DNA from: Janibacter cremeus | GTDB lineage: Bacteria > Actinomycetota > Actinomycetes > Actinomycetales > Dermatophilaceae | Assembly (NCBI RefSeq): GCF_013409205.1 | Contig: NZ_JACCAE010000001.1 | Location: 3,038,001 to 3,102,000, forward strand | DNA: 64,000 bases | Direction of reading: 5' to 3' | In this document: one piece after another, positions 1-9,658 of the stretch | How positions within the stretch are numbered: the first letter of the stretch is position 1 | Layout of the letters: the number at the start of each line of letters is the position of its first letter | The notes under the pieces: model-generated | What the model was told of the DNA's origin: nothing | Database searches by the model: none | What the model saw: the letters and a program-made list of their open reading frames with translations, nothing else | Program-made: the position numbers and the translations under genes

Positions 1-136
1 ACGGCGCGGCGGGGTGACACCACGCCGGGGATGACGGTTGCGGTGGACGCGGACATGCTGTGGAGTCTAGGCAACGGGCGCTGGCACGATGCGCTCCGGT
101 GTGCGGGTACCCGGCCCGCGGAGAGGACGACAGGCG

Positions 137-328
137 ATGGCGTACTGGTTCAACATCGAGACCCGTCAGGTCGAGACCGACGAGAACCGCTCACAGAATG
201 CGGACGTCATGGGGCCCTATGACACCGAGGCCGAGGCCGCAGCCGCGCTGCAGACCGCCCGGGAGAACACGCAGAAGTGGGACGAGGAGGAGCGTCGGGA
301 GCGCGAGTGGGACGAGGGCGGGGCCTGA
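137..328 (+). CDS. Small conserved actinobacterial protein (63 aa), SPOR-like
   Basis: The protein starts MAYWFNIETRQVE and ends in a very acidic, Arg- and Trp-containing tail. I chose the ATG at 137 because a purine-rich stretch (GAGAGGAC) precedes it; an in-frame start at 89 would add an Arg/Pro-rich segment that looks non-coding. Short proteins of this type in actinobacteria are often labelled SPOR-domain-like, but no peptidoglycan-binding role can be shown from sequence. There is no signal peptide or membrane segment. It converges on panB with only 24 bases between the stop codons. Coding status is fairly sure; function is unknown. Confidence 0.7.
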   Translation: MAYWFNIETRQVETDENRSQNADVMGPYDTEAEAAAALQTARENTQKWDEEERREREWDEGGA

Positions 329-352
329 GGACCAGCGCCCGCGACACCGTGA

Positions 353-1240
353 TCAGCTCTCGAAGGAGTGCTCCGCGGCCGGGAACGAGCCCGCGGCGAC
401 ATCCGCCGCGTAGGCACGAGCGGCGTCCGTCAGGACCGAGCGCACGTCCGCGTACTGCTTGACGAAGCGCGGTGTCCGTCCCGATCCCAGCCCCGCCATG
501 TCCTGCCAGACGAGGACCTGCGCGTCGCAGTCGACGCCGGCGCCGATCCCGATCGTGGGGATGTCCACCTGGGCGGTGACCGCGGCAGCCGCGTCGGCCG
601 TGACCATCTCGATCACCACGGAGAAGGCACCTGCGGCCCGGACGGCGCGGGCGTCCTCGAGCAGCTGGGCGGCCGCGTCACCACGCCCCTGGACCCGGTA
701 GCCGCCGAGGGTGTGCTCGCTCTGTGGGGTGAAGCCGATGTGCGCCATGACGGGGATGCCCCCCCTCGTCAACCGCTCGATCGTCGGGGCCATCTCGGCG
801 CCGCCCTCGAGCTTGACGGCGTGGGCCAGTCCCTCCTTCATCAGACGCGCAGCCGAGAGGTAGGCCTGCTCGGGGGAGGCCTGGTAGGTGCCGAAGGGGA
901 GGTCGGCCACGACGAGTGCGCTGGCGGCTCCCGTCGCGACGGCCCGGGTCAGCGCGACCATCTCGTCGAGGGTGACCGGGACGGTGGTGTCGTAGCCGAA
1001 GACGGTGTTGCCGGCGGAATCACCGACGAGGAGTACCGGAATTCCGGCCTCGTCGAAGATCTGCGCGGTGTTCACGTCGTAGGCGGTGAGCATCGCCCAC
1101 CGCTCGCCGCGCTCCTTCATCGCCCGCAGGTGCGGGATCCGGGTGCGTTTGCGTCGGGCGGGGGCAGCAGGCGCCTGACCCGCGTAGGGGGCCGGGGTCT
1201 CTGCGGTCGGATCAGGTGAGGGCGTGGAGGGCGTGCTCAT
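353..1240 (-). CDS. panB: 3-methyl-2-oxobutanoate hydroxymethyltransferase (ketopantoate synthesis)
   Basis: PanB transfers a hydroxymethyl group from 5,10-methylene-tetrahydrofolate to 2-oxoisovalerate to give ketopantoate, the first step of pantothenate/CoA synthesis, in the cytoplasm. The 295-residue protein has the family TIM-barrel motifs: LLVGDSAGN with Mg-ligand Asp74, VVADLPFG with Asp113, VKLEGG with Glu145, and the probable catalytic Glu211 in VIEMV. About 35 N-terminal residues are Pro/Ala-rich and precede the core at [12 protein letters not shown]. Its start is divergent from the metalloprotease gene. On its strand a TAGGGT hexamer lies 6 bases before the ATG with no separate ribosome site, which suggests a leaderless message. 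Identification is secure. Confidence 0.95.
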   Translation of the reverse strand: MSTPSTPSPDPTAETPAPYAGQAPAAPARRKRTRIPHLRAMKERGERWAMLTAYDVNTAQIFDEAGIPVLLVGDSAGNTVFGYDTTVPVTLDEMVALTRAVATGAASALVVADLPFGTYQASPEQAYLSAARLMKEGLAHAVKLEGGAEMAPTIERLTRGGIPVMAHIGFTPQSEHTLGGYRVQGRGDAAAQLLEDARAVRAAGAFSVVIEMVTADAAAAVTAQVDIPTIGIGAGVDCDAQVLVWQDMAGLGSGRTPRFVKQYADVRSVLTDAARAYAADVAAGSFPAAEHSFES

Positions 1241-1246
1241 GGCTCC

Positions 1247-1252
1247 ACCCTA
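1247..1252 (-). promoter_or_regulatory. Candidate -10 box of panB (TAGGGT), leaderless spacing
   Basis: Read on the minus strand, TAGGGT is followed by six bases and then the panB ATG. This TANNNT-N6-8-start arrangement recurs in the window and would place the transcription start at or next to the start codon. No -35 element is obvious. Confidence 0.45.
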
Positions 1253-1438
1253 GGCGGACCGGTCAGAGGTAGGGATCGCCGGCAGACGTCCGGCGCCGGT
1301 GGGCGGATTGTGGACGTGACGACATGCATCAGTAAGAGTTTCTTCAGAATTTCCGGTGATCCCTGCCGCGGGCCATCGAATCTTGGTTGAGTGCGCACAC
1401 CGCTGTGGCCACCAGCCACACAAAAAACAGGAGGATCC

Positions 1439-3847
1439 GTGAAGAGACGCCACACCCATCTCGTGTCCGGTCTCGCCACATCCGCTCTCGTGCTAGCGCT
1501 CGTGCCCCTGTCGGCGAGTGCGCAGGAGGCTGGTGGAGGCGTGCCACCCCAGGAGGACAACCCCTCATCCTCGTCAGTCCGGCCCGATGACCTGCCCAAC
1601 CCCCTCGGTGACGCCCAGCGCGCCCTGCGCAAGGACGCAGTCACCAAGCTCCTCACCGGCGAGGCACGCGTGGTGACGAAGGGCGGATCGAGCGTCATCG
1701 AGATCGCCAGCGAGAACCCGTCGAAGAGTTACGCACGCGGGCCCGGCGGCCCCGGCAAGGACACCCGCAAGAACCGGGACCGTCAGCACAAGGGCAAGGG
1801 TCACGACAAGAAGTACGTGCAGTACGACGTCGACCGGGAAGCCTCGGTATTCACCATCCTCACCGACTTCGGCGACCAGACGCTTCCGGCCACCGGCGGT
1901 CAGCCGGGCCCGGTCCACAACCAGATCGCCGAGCCGGACCGTGACTGGGACGGCGGCAGCAGTGATGACAACTCCACCATCTGGACCGAGAACTTCGACC
2001 GTGACCACTACATGGACCTGATGTTCGCGGATGACAAGGAGTCGTTCCGCGACTTCTTCCTCAAGCAGTCCAACGGCCGCTTCGTGGCCGACGGGGACGT
2101 GAGTGACTGGGTGCAGGTGCCGTACAACGAGGCCCGCTACGGCCACAACCCGGTCGATGGTGACGGCACGTCCGAGGCGGACGGGTACTGGAGCTTCATC
2201 CAGGACACCGCCACCGCCTGGTACGAGGACCAGAAGGCCCGGGGCAAGTCCGACGCCGAGATCCAGGAGTACCTGGCCCAGTTCGACGTCTGGGACCGCT
2301 ACGACCATGACGGTGACGGCGACTTCAACGAGCCGGACGGGTACATCGACCACTTCCAGGCCATCCATGCCGGTGAGGGTGAGGAGGCCGGTGGCGGCGC
2401 CCAGGGTGAGGACGCCATCTGGAGCCACCGCTGGTACGTCCACTCCGACGGCATCGGCAAGTACGGCCCGGCGGACAACCAGATGGGCGGCATCCAGCTG
2501 GGCGACTCCGGCATCTGGATCGGCGACTACACCACCGAGCCGGAGAACGGCGGCCTGGGTGTCTTCACCCACGAGTTCTCCCACGACCTCGGCCTGCCCG
2601 ACCTCTACGACACCGCGGGCGGTGACAACGGCACCGGCTTCTGGACGCTGATGTCGGGTGGCTCGTGGCTCAACCCCGGCACGGAGGACATCGGTTCCAA
2701 GCCCGGCTACATGGGTGCGTGGTCGAAGCTGCAGCTCGGGTGGCTGGACCACGAGACGATCAAACCCGGTGAGCGGCACGTCACACGCCTTGGCCCTGCC
2801 GACCGTGACCACAGGAAACTGGCGCAGGCGCTCGCGGTGCTGCTGCCCGAGCAGACCGTGACGACGGACTACAACACCCCGTACTCGGGGAGCTACGAGT
2901 GGTGGTCCGGCTCGGCCGACAACCTCAACAACACCCTCACGCGTGAGATCGACCTGACCGACGCCGGGTCCGCCTCGGTCGCCGCCCACATGGCCACGGA
3001 CATCGAGGTGGGCTACGACTTCCTGTACACCGAGGTGTCCACCGACGGTGGGCAGTCGTGGACCGAGCTCGACGAGGTCGACGGTGGTGACCTGTCGTGG
3101 AACGAGGTCGAGTACGACCTGAGCTCCTACGTCGGTCAGCCCGTCCAGTTCCGGTGGCGCTACCAGTCCGACGGTGGCGTGGCCCAGGACGGCGCCTTCA
3201 TCGATGACATCGAGATCGTCGTCGACGGGGCCACGGTGCTCTCCGATGACGTCGAGTCGGGTGAGAACGGCTGGGCCGCTGACGGCTTCACCCGCATGAG
3301 CGGTTCGACGTCGGTGCAGGTGCAGAACTACTACCTCGCGGAGAACCGCTTCTACTCGGGGTACGACAAGTACCTCAAGACCGGTCCGTACAACTTCGGT
3401 TGGGGCACGACCCGGCCCAACTGGGTCGAGCGCTTCCCCTATCAGGACGGTCTGCTCGTCTGGTACGTCAACAACGCGTACACGGACAACAACACCAGCC
3501 AGCACCCTGGCTACGGTCAGGTGTTGCCCGTGGACGCCCGCCCGGAGCCGGTGACATTCAGCAACGGCGCGATGCTCGGCAATCGGCGCCAGCCCTTCGA
3601 CGCCACCTTCGGCACGCAGCGCACTGATCGCGTCACCTTCCACAACCAGGGGACCGCCGAGACGGTCCGCTCGCGCCACGGCAAGCGCCTGTTCCGTGAC
3701 TCGGACCCGAACCGCTACTGGTCGGAGGACAACCCGCTCGGCTCGACGAAGGTGGCCGGATCGGGCACGAGGATCCGCGTGCTGGCCGAGCAGCGACACA
3801 AGGACCAGATGGTCGTCATGGTCAAGGCGGGTACGAAGAGCCGCTGA
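1439..3847 (+). CDS. Secreted M6-family (immune inhibitor A-like) metalloprotease
   Basis: A large (802 aa) exported zinc protease. The start is the GTG at 1439, 4 bases after a perfect AGGAGG; it gives a classical signal peptide (MKRRHTHL, hydrophobic core, ASA|QE cleavage near residue 28), whereas an upstream in-frame start would bury it. The M6 domain has the HEFSH zinc motif (His378, Glu379, His382) followed by DLGLPDLYD, and upstream a PNFVRDH-free but typical acidic, Asp/Asn-rich segment. After about residue 480 comes a beta-rich region with a MAM/jelly-roll-like part (FIDDIEIVVDG) as in InhA proteins. In Bacillus InhA degrades host antibacterial peptides; here a nutritional or defensive exoprotease is all that can be inferred. 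It is monocistronic, with a strong hairpin after the stop. Confidence 0.9.
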   Translation: MKRRHTHLVSGLATSALVLALVPLSASAQEAGGGVPPQEDNPSSSSVRPDDLPNPLGDAQRALRKDAVTKLLTGEARVVTKGGSSVIEIASENPSKSYARGPGGPGKDTRKNRDRQHKGKGHDKKYVQYDVDREASVFTILTDFGDQTLPATGGQPGPVHNQIAEPDRDWDGGSSDDNSTIWTENFDRDHYMDLMFADDKESFRDFFLKQSNGRFVADGDVSDWVQVPYNEARYGHNPVDGDGTSEADGYWSFIQDTATAWYEDQKARGKSDAEIQEYLAQFDVWDRYDHDGDGDFNEPDGYIDHFQAIHAGEGEEAGGGAQGEDAIWSHRWYVHSDGIGKYGPADNQMGGIQLGDSGIWIGDYTTEPENGGLGVFTHEFSHDLGLPDLYDTAGGDNGTGFWTLMSGGSWLNPGTEDIGSKPGYMGAWSKLQLGWLDHETIKPGERHVTRLGPADRDHRKLAQALAVLLPEQTVTTDYNTPYSGSYEWWSGSADNLNNTLTREIDLTDAGSASVAAHMATDIEVGYDFLYTEVSTDGGQSWTELDEVDGGDLSWNEVEYDLSSYVGQPVQFRWRYQSDGGVAQDGAFIDDIEIVVDGATVLSDDVESGENGWAADGFTRMSGSTSVQVQNYYLAENRFYSGYDKYLKTGPYNFGWGTTRPNWVERFPYQDGLLVWYVNNAYTDNNTSQHPGYGQVLPVDARPEPVTFSNGAMLGNRRQPFDATFGTQRTDRVTFHNQGTAETVRSRHGKRLFRDSDPNRYWSEDNPLGSTKVAGSGTRIRVLAEQRHKDQMVVMVKAGTKSR

Positions 3848-3861
3848 AGACCGCAGACCGA

Positions 3862-3898
3862 ACGGTGGTGGGCCCTGACGAGCGGGGTCCACCACCGT
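3862..3898 (+). terminator. GC-rich hairpin terminator after the metalloprotease gene
   Basis: ACGGTGGTGG at 3862-3871 pairs with CCACCACCGT at 3889-3898, and the stem can extend inward to about 14 bp with a 9-base loop. There is no U-tract, as is common for high-GC actinobacterial terminators. It separates the protease gene from glnA. Confidence 0.7.
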
Positions 3899-3924
3899 CG
3901 TCGCCGGTGGGGCAGGATGGACAC

Positions 3925-5262
3925 ATGGATCGTCAGCAGGAGTTCGTCCTTCGCACCATCGAGGAACGGGACATCAGGTTCGTCCGGCTCTGGTTCACAG
4001 ATGTCCTGGGCACACTGAAGTCCGTGGCCATCGCCCCCGCGGAGCTCGAGGGGGCCTTCGCGGAGGGCATCGGATTCGACGGGTCGGCGATCGAGGGCTT
4101 CACCCGCGTCTACGAGGCGGACATGCTCGCCCAGCCCGACCCGGCGACCTTCCAGGTACTGCCGTGGCGCGGCGAGTCACCCGGGACGGCCCGCATGTTC
4201 TGCGACATCCACCTGCCTGACGGCACCCCCTCGCTGTCGGACGCGCGCTACGTGTTGCGGCGCACCCTCGACAAGGCGGGGGAGATGGGCTTCACGTTCT
4301 ACATCCACCCCGAGATCGAGTTCTTCCTGCTCAAGCCGGACAGCGTGCACACCGGCCGCCCGGTGCCCGTCGACGACGGGGGGTACTTCGACCACGTGCC
4401 GAAGGGGGAGGCCCACGACTTCCGCCGCCAGGCCATCACGATGCTCGAGTCGGTGGGGATCTCCGTGGAGTTCAGTCACCACGAGGGTGCGCCGGGGCAG
4501 AACGAGATCGACCTGCGCTACGCCGATGCGCTCTCCACTGCGGACAACGTGATGACCTTCCGGACCGTCATCAAGGAGGTCGCCCTCGAGCAGGGTGTCT
4601 ACGCGACCTTCATGCCCAAGGTGTTCGCCGAGCATCCCGGCAGCGGGATGCACACGCACATGTCGCTCTTCGAGGGGGACACGAATGCCTTCTACGAGCC
4701 GGGAGCGCCATACCAGCTGAGCAAGGTCGGTCGGCAGTTCATGGCCGGCCTGCTGCGCCACGGGCGGGAGTTCACGGCCGTGACCAACCAGTGGGTCAAC
4801 AGCTACAAGCGACTGTGGGGCGGAGGCGAGGCGCCCGCCCACCTGACCTGGGGCCACAACAACCGCTCGGCGATGGTCCGCGTGCCGATGTACAAGCCGG
4901 ACAAGGGCAACTCGAGTCGGGTCGAGCTACGCAGCCTGGACGCTGCCTGCAACCCCTACCTCGCCTTCGCCGTGATGCTCGCCGCCGGCCTGAAGGGCAT
5001 CGAGGAGGGGTACGAGCTGCCCGTCGAGACCGAGGACGATGTGTGGGGGCTGACCGACCGGGAGCGTCGGGCGATGGGTATCCGCCCGTTGCCCGCGAGC
5101 CTGTCCGAGGCCATCGAGGCGATGGAGGAGAGCGAGCTGGTCGCCGAGACGCTGGGCGAACACGTCTTCGACTTCTTCCTGCGCAACAAGCGTCAGGAGT
5201 GGGCCGACTACCGCCACCAGGTCACCCCCTTCGAGCTGGAACGGCTGCTGCCGCGCCTGTGA
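3925..5262 (+). CDS. glnA: Type I glutamine synthetase, GlnA2-like, without the adenylylation tyrosine
   Basis: It should make glutamine from glutamate, ammonia and ATP, as a dodecamer in the cytoplasm. The 445-aa length and motifs (GFDGSAIEG, EIEFFLL, GQNEIDLRY, GSGMHTHMSLF, NRSAMVRVP, KGNSSRVELR) fit actinobacterial GlnA2 (GSI-alpha). The tyrosine of the NLY adenylylation site is absent: the aligned segment reads DDVWGLT with Trp374. I chose ATG 3925; a longer frame to 3865 runs into the preceding terminator hairpin. CAGGAT lies 6 bases before the ATG, so the mRNA may be leaderless. glnE follows after 7 bases. Some GlnA2 homologues act on polyamines or are weakly active, so a true glutamine synthetase role is likely but not certain. 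Confidence 0.9.
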   Translation: MDRQQEFVLRTIEERDIRFVRLWFTDVLGTLKSVAIAPAELEGAFAEGIGFDGSAIEGFTRVYEADMLAQPDPATFQVLPWRGESPGTARMFCDIHLPDGTPSLSDARYVLRRTLDKAGEMGFTFYIHPEIEFFLLKPDSVHTGRPVPVDDGGYFDHVPKGEAHDFRRQAITMLESVGISVEFSHHEGAPGQNEIDLRYADALSTADNVMTFRTVIKEVALEQGVYATFMPKVFAEHPGSGMHTHMSLFEGDTNAFYEPGAPYQLSKVGRQFMAGLLRHGREFTAVTNQWVNSYKRLWGGGEAPAHLTWGHNNRSAMVRVPMYKPDKGNSSRVELRSLDAACNPYLAFAVMLAAGLKGIEEGYELPVETEDDVWGLTDRERRAMGIRPLPASLSEAIEAMEESELVAETLGEHVFDFFLRNKRQEWADYRHQVTPFELERLLPRL

Positions 5263-5269
5263 ACCCCTC

Positions 5270-8242
5270 GTGACCCCGCCACCACGCCCCGGACCCACCC
5301 TCGCCCGGCACGGATTCACCGACACCCGCCGCGCCGAGCGTCTGCTCACCGACCCCGTGCTCGACCTGTCCGAGGGGGTCGAGCAGGATCGGCTGATCCG
5401 GGCGCTCACGCGGGCGGCCGACCCGGACGGGGCACTGCTCGGGCTGGTACGGGTGCTCGAGTCCGCCGGCGAGCGAGCAGAGGAGCTGCGCGAGGCCCTG
5501 CGCGAGGACGAGCGGGTACGCGACCGTGTCGTCGGCGTGCTCGGCGTGTCGACCGCTCTCGTGGACCACCTCGTGGCTCATCCCGAGCAGTGGCGCGATG
5601 CGGTCGACGCGGAGCCGATGACCCCTCAGGAGCGCACCGAGGCGGTGCTCGCGGAGATCGCCGACCCCGGCGTCCTGGAACCGCAGGACGCGATGCGGGT
5701 GGCCTACCGTCGCCAGCTCCTGGGGATCACGGCGATCGATGTCACGAGCGACGATCCCGTCGCGGACCTGCCGGACGCGGGAGCTGCGCTGGCCGACCTG
5801 GCCGGATCCGCCCTCGAGGCGGCCGTGCGCATCGCCGCCCAAGAACAGGGCGAGCAGGGCCGTCAGGTTCGCTTCGCCGTCATCGGTATGGGCAAGGCCG
5901 GGGGCCGCGAGCTGAACTACATCTCCGACGTCGACGTGATCTTCGTCGCCGAGCCGGTAGCTGGTGTCGACGAGGCCGCCGCCCTGGAGACCGCCGCACG
6001 CATCGCCACCCGGGTGATGCACGTGTGCAGTGACGTGACCGCCCACGGCAGCCTGTGGCAGGTCGACGCCGCCCTGCGCCCCGAGGGCAAGCAGGGTCCC
6101 CTGGTGCGCACCGTCGCCAGCCACCGGACGTACTACGAGAGGTGGGCCAAGACGTGGGAGTTCCAGGCCCTGCTCAAGGCCCGCCACCTTGCCGGTGACC
6201 CGAGCCTGGGCGCGGAGTACCTCGGGACGGTCGGGCCGCTGGTGTGGCAGGCGGCATCGCGCGAGGACTTCGTCGTCGACGTCCAGGCGATGCGTCGCCG
6301 CGTCGAGAAGCACATCCCACGGGCGGAGGCGAAGCGACAGCTCAAGCTCGGCCCCGGGGGGCTGCGTGATGTCGAGTTCTCCGTCCAGCTCCTCCAGCTC
6401 GTCCACGGTCGCACCGACGAGACCCTGCGCTCGCGCACCACGCTGGAGGCCCTGGCGGCGCTGTCCGCGGGCGGCTACGTCGGGCGCGACGACGCTGTCG
6501 TCCTCGACGAGGCATATCGGGTGCTGCGTACCATCGAGCACCGCGTCCAGCTGCACCATCTGCGGCGCACCCACCTCATGCCGACGTCGGAGGCCGACCT
6601 GCGTCGTCTCGGTCGCTCGCTCCTGCTGTGGGACGAGCCGCAGACGAAGGTCGTGGCACTGCGCACGCGCTACTCCCGCGAGGTCCGTCGCCTCCACCAG
6701 CGACTCTTCTACCGACCGCTGCTCTCGGCCGTCGCACGTCTCAGCCCGGCCGAGGCCCGGCTCACCCCTGACGCGGCCCGGGAGCGCCTGGGCGCCCTCG
6801 GCTACCGCGACCCGGCCGGCGCGCTGCGACACATCGAAGTCCTCACCGACGGCATGAGCCGACGGGCAGCCATCCAGCGCCAGCTGCTGCCGGTGATGCT
6901 CGAGTGGTTCGCCGAGATGGCCGACCCCGACGCCGGCCTGCTCGCGTTCCGCAAGGTCAGCGAGGAGCTGGGTGCTACGCACTGGTACCTTCGCCTGCTG
7001 CGGGACGAGGGGGAGGCCGCCCAGGTTCTCGCCCACACCCTGGGGGCCAGTCGATTCGCCGGTGATCTGCTCCTGGTCAGCCCGCAGGCGGTGCAGATGC
7101 TCGGGGAGAGTGACGGGCTGCGGCCCCGGACCCGGGAGGAGCTGCTGCGCCGGATGCGCTCGGCCGCCGGCCGCAAGGAATCCCCGGACTCCGCCATCGC
7201 GGCGATCCGGACGATCCGGCGGGCGGAGATCTTCCGCATCGCCGTCGCCGACCTGGAGGATCGGCTCGCGCTCGACCGCGTGGGGGAGGCGCTGACCGAC
7301 CTCAGCGAGGCGACGATCGAGGCCGCCCTCGAGGTGACTGCGGCGCACGTGGCCTCGGAGCGCGGGGAGGCGCTCGGGACCGACATCATCATCGTCGGGA
7401 TGGGACGTCTTGGCGGTCGCGAGCTCGGGTACTCCTCTGACGCCGATGTCCTCTACGTCCACCAGCCGCACCCGGGCGTGGACGAGCAGTTGGCACAGGA
7501 GGCCGCGCTCGCCGTCGTCGCCGAGCTGCGGCGACTCCTCGGCGCGGCCGGATCGGACCCACCGCTCGGGTTGGACGCCGACCTGCGTCCGGAGGGGAAG
7601 AACGGCCCGATGATCCGCTCGCTGGCCTCGTACGCGGCGTACTACGAGCGCTGGTCGCACACGTGGGAGGCCCAGGCGTTGCTGCGGGCCCGGCCGGTGG
7701 CCGGGGACAGACCCCTCGGTGAGCGCTTCACCGCGCTCATCGACGCCATCCGTTGGCCGGAGGGTGGGCTCGACCAGCGTCAGGTGCGCGAGGTGCGGCG
7801 CCTCAAGGCCCGCATGGAGGCCGAACGACTGCCGCGCGGCGCCGACCGACGGGCCCACTTCAAGCTCGGCATGGGTGGACTCTCGGACGTCGAGTGGTCC
7901 ATCCAGCTGATCCAGCTCCAGCACGCGCACGAGTACCCCGCACTGCGCACGCCACGCACGTTGCCGGCCATGACCGCCGCGGTCGAGGCGGGCCTGCTCT
8001 CGGCGGAGGACGAGCTCGTGCTCCGCGAGGCCTGGTCGATGGCCTCGCTGCTGCGCAACGCGGGGATGCTCTTCCGCGGGCGTCCGGTCGACTCCGTCCC
8101 CTCGAACCTGCTCGAGGCCGATGGCGTCGGTCGGATCGTCGGGATGGAGCCGCAGTCGGGGCACGCCCTCGCCGAGTCCTACCGTCGTACCGCGAGGCAC
8201 GCCCGGCACGTGGTCGACCGTGTCTTCTACGGCGAGGAGTGA
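5270..8242 (+). CDS. glnE: Glutamine synthetase adenylyltransferase/deadenylylase
   Basis: GlnE adenylylates and deadenylylates glutamine synthetase in response to nitrogen status. The 990-aa protein has the two nucleotidyltransferase halves of the family: the deadenylylating half with GMGKAGGREL..SDVDVIFV near residues 205-226, and the adenylylating half with GMGRLGGREL..SDADVLYV near residues 708-730, each followed by an HxxxWE-type segment (YYERWAKTWEFQALLKAR, YYERWSHTWEAQALLRAR). It starts at GTG 5270, 7 bases after glnA, so the two are probably one operon. The adjacent GlnA lacks the modified tyrosine, so the true substrate must be another, GlnA1-type enzyme outside the window. Confidence 0.95.
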   Translation: MTPPPRPGPTLARHGFTDTRRAERLLTDPVLDLSEGVEQDRLIRALTRAADPDGALLGLVRVLESAGERAEELREALREDERVRDRVVGVLGVSTALVDHLVAHPEQWRDAVDAEPMTPQERTEAVLAEIADPGVLEPQDAMRVAYRRQLLGITAIDVTSDDPVADLPDAGAALADLAGSALEAAVRIAAQEQGEQGRQVRFAVIGMGKAGGRELNYISDVDVIFVAEPVAGVDEAAALETAARIATRVMHVCSDVTAHGSLWQVDAALRPEGKQGPLVRTVASHRTYYERWAKTWEFQALLKARHLAGDPSLGAEYLGTVGPLVWQAASREDFVVDVQAMRRRVEKHIPRAEAKRQLKLGPGGLRDVEFSVQLLQLVHGRTDETLRSRTTLEALAALSAGGYVGRDDAVVLDEAYRVLRTIEHRVQLHHLRRTHLMPTSEADLRRLGRSLLLWDEPQTKVVALRTRYSREVRRLHQRLFYRPLLSAVARLSPAEARLTPDAARERLGALGYRDPAGALRHIEVLTDGMSRRAAIQRQLLPVMLEWFAEMADPDAGLLAFRKVSEELGATHWYLRLLRDEGEAAQVLAHTLGASRFAGDLLLVSPQAVQMLGESDGLRPRTREELLRRMRSAAGRKESPDSAIAAIRTIRRAEIFRIAVADLEDRLALDRVGEALTDLSEATIEAALEVTAAHVASERGEALGTDIIIVGMGRLGGRELGYSSDADVLYVHQPHPGVDEQLAQEAALAVVAELRRLLGAAGSDPPLGLDADLRPEGKNGPMIRSLASYAAYYERWSHTWEAQALLRARPVAGDRPLGERFTALIDAIRWPEGGLDQRQVREVRRLKARMEAERLPRGADRRAHFKLGMGGLSDVEWSIQLIQLQHAHEYPALRTPRTLPAMTAAVEAGLLSAEDELVLREAWSMASLLRNAGMLFRGRPVDSVPSNLLEADGVGRIVGMEPQSGHALAESYRRTARHARHVVDRVFYGEE

Positions 8243-8302
8243 TTCGTCCCACACCGAGGCCGCGCTGGTGAGACGCGGGAGGGAGCCCACCCGCGACGAA
8301 TC

Positions 8303-8308
8303 TAGACT
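8303..8308 (+). promoter_or_regulatory. Candidate -10 box of hisD (TAGACT), leaderless spacing
   Basis: TAGACT is followed by six bases and the hisD ATG, with no ribosome-binding site between. The spacing puts the transcript start at the ATG. No -35 match is seen. A short inverted repeat, ATTCGTC at 8242-8248 and GACGAAT at 8295-8301, flanks the intergenic region and could be an operator, but I cannot assign a regulator. Confidence 0.5.
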
Positions 8309-8314
8309 GGCTGC

Positions 8315-9658
8315 ATGCTCGCCACGATCGACCTGCGTTCCCAGCCCCTTGGCGCCCGGGAGCTGCGCGCTGCACTGCCACGCGCCGAGTACGACGTCGA
8401 GGCCGCACTCGCGGCGGTCCGGCCCATCTGCGACGAGGTCCGTGACCGGGGCGCCGACGCGCTCTACGACTACGCCGAGCGCTTCGACGGGGTGCGCCCG
8501 ACCTCCCTTCGCGTCCCCCGGGATGTCCTCGAGTCGGCCGTCGAGGCGCTCGACCCGGACGTGCGCGCGGCCTTGGAGGTCTCGATCGAGCGGGCCCGCA
8601 CCGTGCACGCCGCCCAGCGCCGGACCGACACCACGACCCAGGTCGTCCCCGGCGGCAGCGTCACGCAGCGGTGGATCCCTGTCGAGCGGGTCGGCCTGTA
8701 CGTCCCCGGCGGCCGGGCGGTCTACCCCTCCTCGGTCGTGATGAACGTCGTGCCGGCGCAGCTGGCCGAGGTCGGCTCCGTCGCCGTCGCCAGCCCACCG
8801 CAGAAGGAGAACGTCGGCGTCTTCGCCGGCTACCCGCACCCGACGATCCTCGCCGCCTGCGCCCTGCTGGGCGTCGACGAGGTCTGGTCGATGGGCGGCG
8901 CCCAGGCCGTGGCCGGGTTCGCGCACGGGTTCGTCGACGAGGGCGAAGGGGGGCAGTGCCAGCCGGTCAGCCTGGTCACCGGCCCCGGGAACATCTACGT
9001 CGCCGCCGCCAAGCGGCTGCTCAAGGGCATGGTGGGCATCGACGCGGAGGCCGGACCCACCGAGATCGCGGTGCTCGCCGATGCCGGTGCCGACCCGGAG
9101 TACGTGGCCGCGGACCTGATCAGCCAGGCCGAGCACGACCCGCTGGCCGGGTCCGTCCTCGTCACCGACTCGAGTGACCTGGCCGACGCGGTCACGGTGG
9201 TGGTGGAGCGCCGCGCCGCCGCGACCAAGCACAGCGAGCGGGTGATCGAGGCACTGGGCGGGCGCCAGTCCGCCATCGTCCTCGTCGACGACCTCGACGC
9301 CGGGCTGCGGGTTGTCGACGCGTACGCGGCCGAGCACCTGGAGGTGATCGCCGCGGACGCTGCGGCGGTCGCCGCCCGGGTGCGCAACGCCGGAGCGATC
9401 TTCGTCGGCCCGTACTCCCCAGTGAGCCTGGGTGACTACGCCGCCGGATCCAACCACGTCCTGCCCACCGGCGGCAGCGCTGCCCACAGCAGCGGACTGT
9501 CGGTGCAGTCCTTCCTCAGGGGTGTCCACGTCGTGGAGTACACCCGCACGGCCCTGGCCGCCACCGCCGCGCACGTGCTCGCCCTCGCCGAGGCCGAGGA
9601 CCTGCCCGCCCACGGCGAGGCCGTGTCGGCACGCACGACGGGGCAGGGGCAGCGGTGA
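8315..9658 (+). CDS. hisD: Histidinol dehydrogenase
   Basis: HisD catalyses the last two steps of histidine synthesis, oxidising L-histidinol to histidine with two NAD+. The 447-aa length is normal. The zinc ligands are in place: Gln271 and His274 (SQAEHD), Asp374 (LGDYAAG) and His433 (HGEAV); the catalytic Glu340-His341 pair is in AEHLEVI. The NAD/histidinol region [11 protein letters not shown] is present. It is the first gene of the his cluster, and its stop overlaps the hisC start by 4 bases (GTGA). Its -10-like box directly before the ATG suggests its own promoter apart from glnE. Confidence 0.97.
   Translation: MLATIDLRSQPLGARELRAALPRAEYDVEAALAAVRPICDEVRDRGADALYDYAERFDGVRPTSLRVPRDVLESAVEALDPDVRAALEVSIERARTVHAAQRRTDTTTQVVPGGSVTQRWIPVERVGLYVPGGRAVYPSSVVMNVVPAQLAEVGSVAVASPPQKENVGVFAGYPHPTILAACALLGVDEVWSMGGAQAVAGFAHGFVDEGEGGQCQPVSLVTGPGNIYVAAAKRLLKGMVGIDAEAGPTEIAVLADAGADPEYVAADLISQAEHDPLAGSVLVTDSSDLADAVTVVVERRAAATKHSERVIEALGGRQSAIVLVDDLDAGLRVVDAYAAEHLEVIAADAAAVAARVRNAGAIFVGPYSPVSLGDYAAGSNHVLPTGGSAAHSSGLSVQSFLRGVHVVEYTRTALAATAAHVLALAEAEDLPAHGEAVSARTTGQGQR

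Noticed and set aside
1391..1438. Upstream GTG start of the metalloprotease adding MRTPLWPPATQKTGGS
   Set aside because: It would place 16 non-signal residues before the basic MKRRH of the signal peptide and ignore the perfect AGGAGG before GTG 1439.
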